Positions 63,016 through 64,000 of a stretch of 64,000 nt of DNA are shown here, piece by piece. How positions within the stretch are numbered: the stretch's first letter is position 1; each line of letters starts with the position of its first letter. The translations under genes and the position numbers were made by a program. The notes beneath the pieces were generated by a model. It was given only the letters and a program-made list of their open reading frames with translations, made no database searches and was not told the origin of the DNA. The stretch lies in NCBI GenBank assembly GCA_963693365.1, contig CAVNZM010000013.1, forward strand, positions 2,666,001 through 2,730,000, in the 5' to 3' direction. The DNA comes from Amoebidium appalachense. Its lineage: Eukaryota > Ichthyosporea.

Positions 63016-64000
63016 ATGCCGCCGAAAAAGCGCCAGGCCTCAGCCACCGCCCCTGCCGCGGCACCTAAGCGCCTGACCCGCAGCGACCTCCGCCACAGAC
63101 TGACCAACGCTCCCGCGGGCCCTGACGCGCCTCCGGAGGCCCATGCCACCACGGACCCTCCGGCTACTCTCCCCTCTACTCCTCATGTCCCTCCTCAGGC
63201 CCCGCCGTCCCCCGCCGATGACTTCTCAAGACGCCGTCCTTGCCGCCCTCACCGCCATCAGCACCCAGATGGCTGGCGTCCTGGCCGCTCTCACCAACCG
63301 CGACCCTCCCGCGCCCCCCGCCGCACCCTCCGCACCCGGGGAGGTTTCCCCGGGACTGCATCTCGGTCCTGACCTAGACCTACCTGCCCTGCCCGTCATT
63401 ACAGGTGAGAACACTGGCGACATTCAGCCGGGCACACTGCCGCTTCCCCCCGCGGATGTGCTGGCAGATTTGCGCGCCAATCGTTTCGTCGACCTGTATA
63501 AGTTCACCCCCGCAGCCCTCCTGGCCCCATCCAAGAAAGGCCAGCAGCTGCGCATGGCCGACGACGGCAGCATCGAGGCTTTTCGCAATGATAAACCCGT
63601 TCCCCTGCGTTCACTCGTCATTTGGATCCAAGCTTGGGCCCATTACATGGCCGCCAAGCACCACCTCGACCTCCCCACGGACAAGGATGTACTTTGGACT
63701 CAGCACATCACTCGCCTCAGCACCCGATACCCGTGGGCCCAGATCCACAACTATGACGTGTACGCCCGTACCGTTGCCCACCAGCAGGGCCGGGCTCCGA
63801 TCGAGTGTCCCAACCTGCTCGCCCAACTCCACCAGGATCTCCTCCTGCCACCCACTCTGCTGATCCCGGACGCATGTCAGCGCTGTGGCTTCCCCGACCA
63901 CCCCAGCGCGGCCTGCCCCATGTACCCCAAGCCCGGCTGTGGTCTTGACGGCTTCAAGCCGCCACACAAGCCCGGCGGGGGCCAAACCCCCAACCGCCCT
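63016..64000 (+). mobile_element. Retrotransposon Gag-like gene, 5' part (cut by window edge)
   Basis: An ATG at 63016 opens a basic, Pro/Ala-rich frame (MPPKKRQASA) that fits for about 67 codons. From 63218 the convincing protein is one frame further on: an Ala-rich helix (AVLAALTAISTQMAGVLAAL), a helical core containing FRNDKPVPLRSLVIWIQAW and RYPWAQIHNYDVYARTVAHQ, then a CCHC knuckle CQRCGFPDHPSAAC. This frame stays open to the end of the window. The layout resembles Gag-like proteins of retrotransposons, perhaps DIRS- or Ngaro-like, which is a guess because no enzyme is in view. The frame change near 63205-63216 falls in a C run and could be an extra base, an overlap or programmed shifting. 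Coding GC is much higher than nearby. Confidence 0.65.

Overview
This window is nuclear DNA of a eukaryote. Genes are split by GT–AG introns, several with a branch-point-like TACTAAC/CTAAC shortly before the acceptor. Introns and intergenic DNA are full of long C, G, CA/GT and GA tracts. Conserved genes (RBM42, a NOPCHAP1-like factor, an EDR2-like PH-START-DUF1336 protein) suggest a protist or alga, but the sequence does not settle the lineage. Most long open frames are artefacts of repeats. I rebuilt genes from short exons whose phases join without a break.

Layout. (1) 1-9445, minus: the 5' part of a giant gene for a secreted protein. It has a signal peptide, beta-helix-like N-terminus and Cys-bearing ectodomain, then one exon of more than 6.2 kb coding Asn/Gly/Thr/Ala/Pro-rich tandem repeats that leaves the window. 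(2) 15380-17342 (minus) and 27088-29483 (plus): two near-identical 175-aa secreted, probably GPI-anchored proteins in inverted orientation. Between them, on the minus strand, lie two related exons with a CxCxxC...H...H motif; one also carries an 11-residue repeat and three apparent one-base losses. (3) 31469-41621, minus: a complete eight-exon RBM42 homologue. (4) 43437-49872, minus: a complete four-exon NOPCHAP1-like gene. (5) 51238-62008, plus: a complete eleven-exon EDR2-like lipid-binding protein of 803 aa. (6) 62790 to the end, plus: promoter and Gag-like start of a retrotransposon cut by the window edge.

The genes show no shared pathway. Two concern RNA/RNP biology, three (the giant protein and the twin genes) are cell-surface or secreted, one is a membrane-lipid protein, and the rest is mobile DNA. 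The non-coding part is rich in structure: three elements with terminal inverted repeats, a 43-bp minisatellite beside an RRM exon, a dispersed repeat always in one orientation inside minus-strand introns, composite C(n)A(n)/T(n)G(n) homopolymers, and three places in the EDR2-like gene where an exon edge has been tandemly triplicated.
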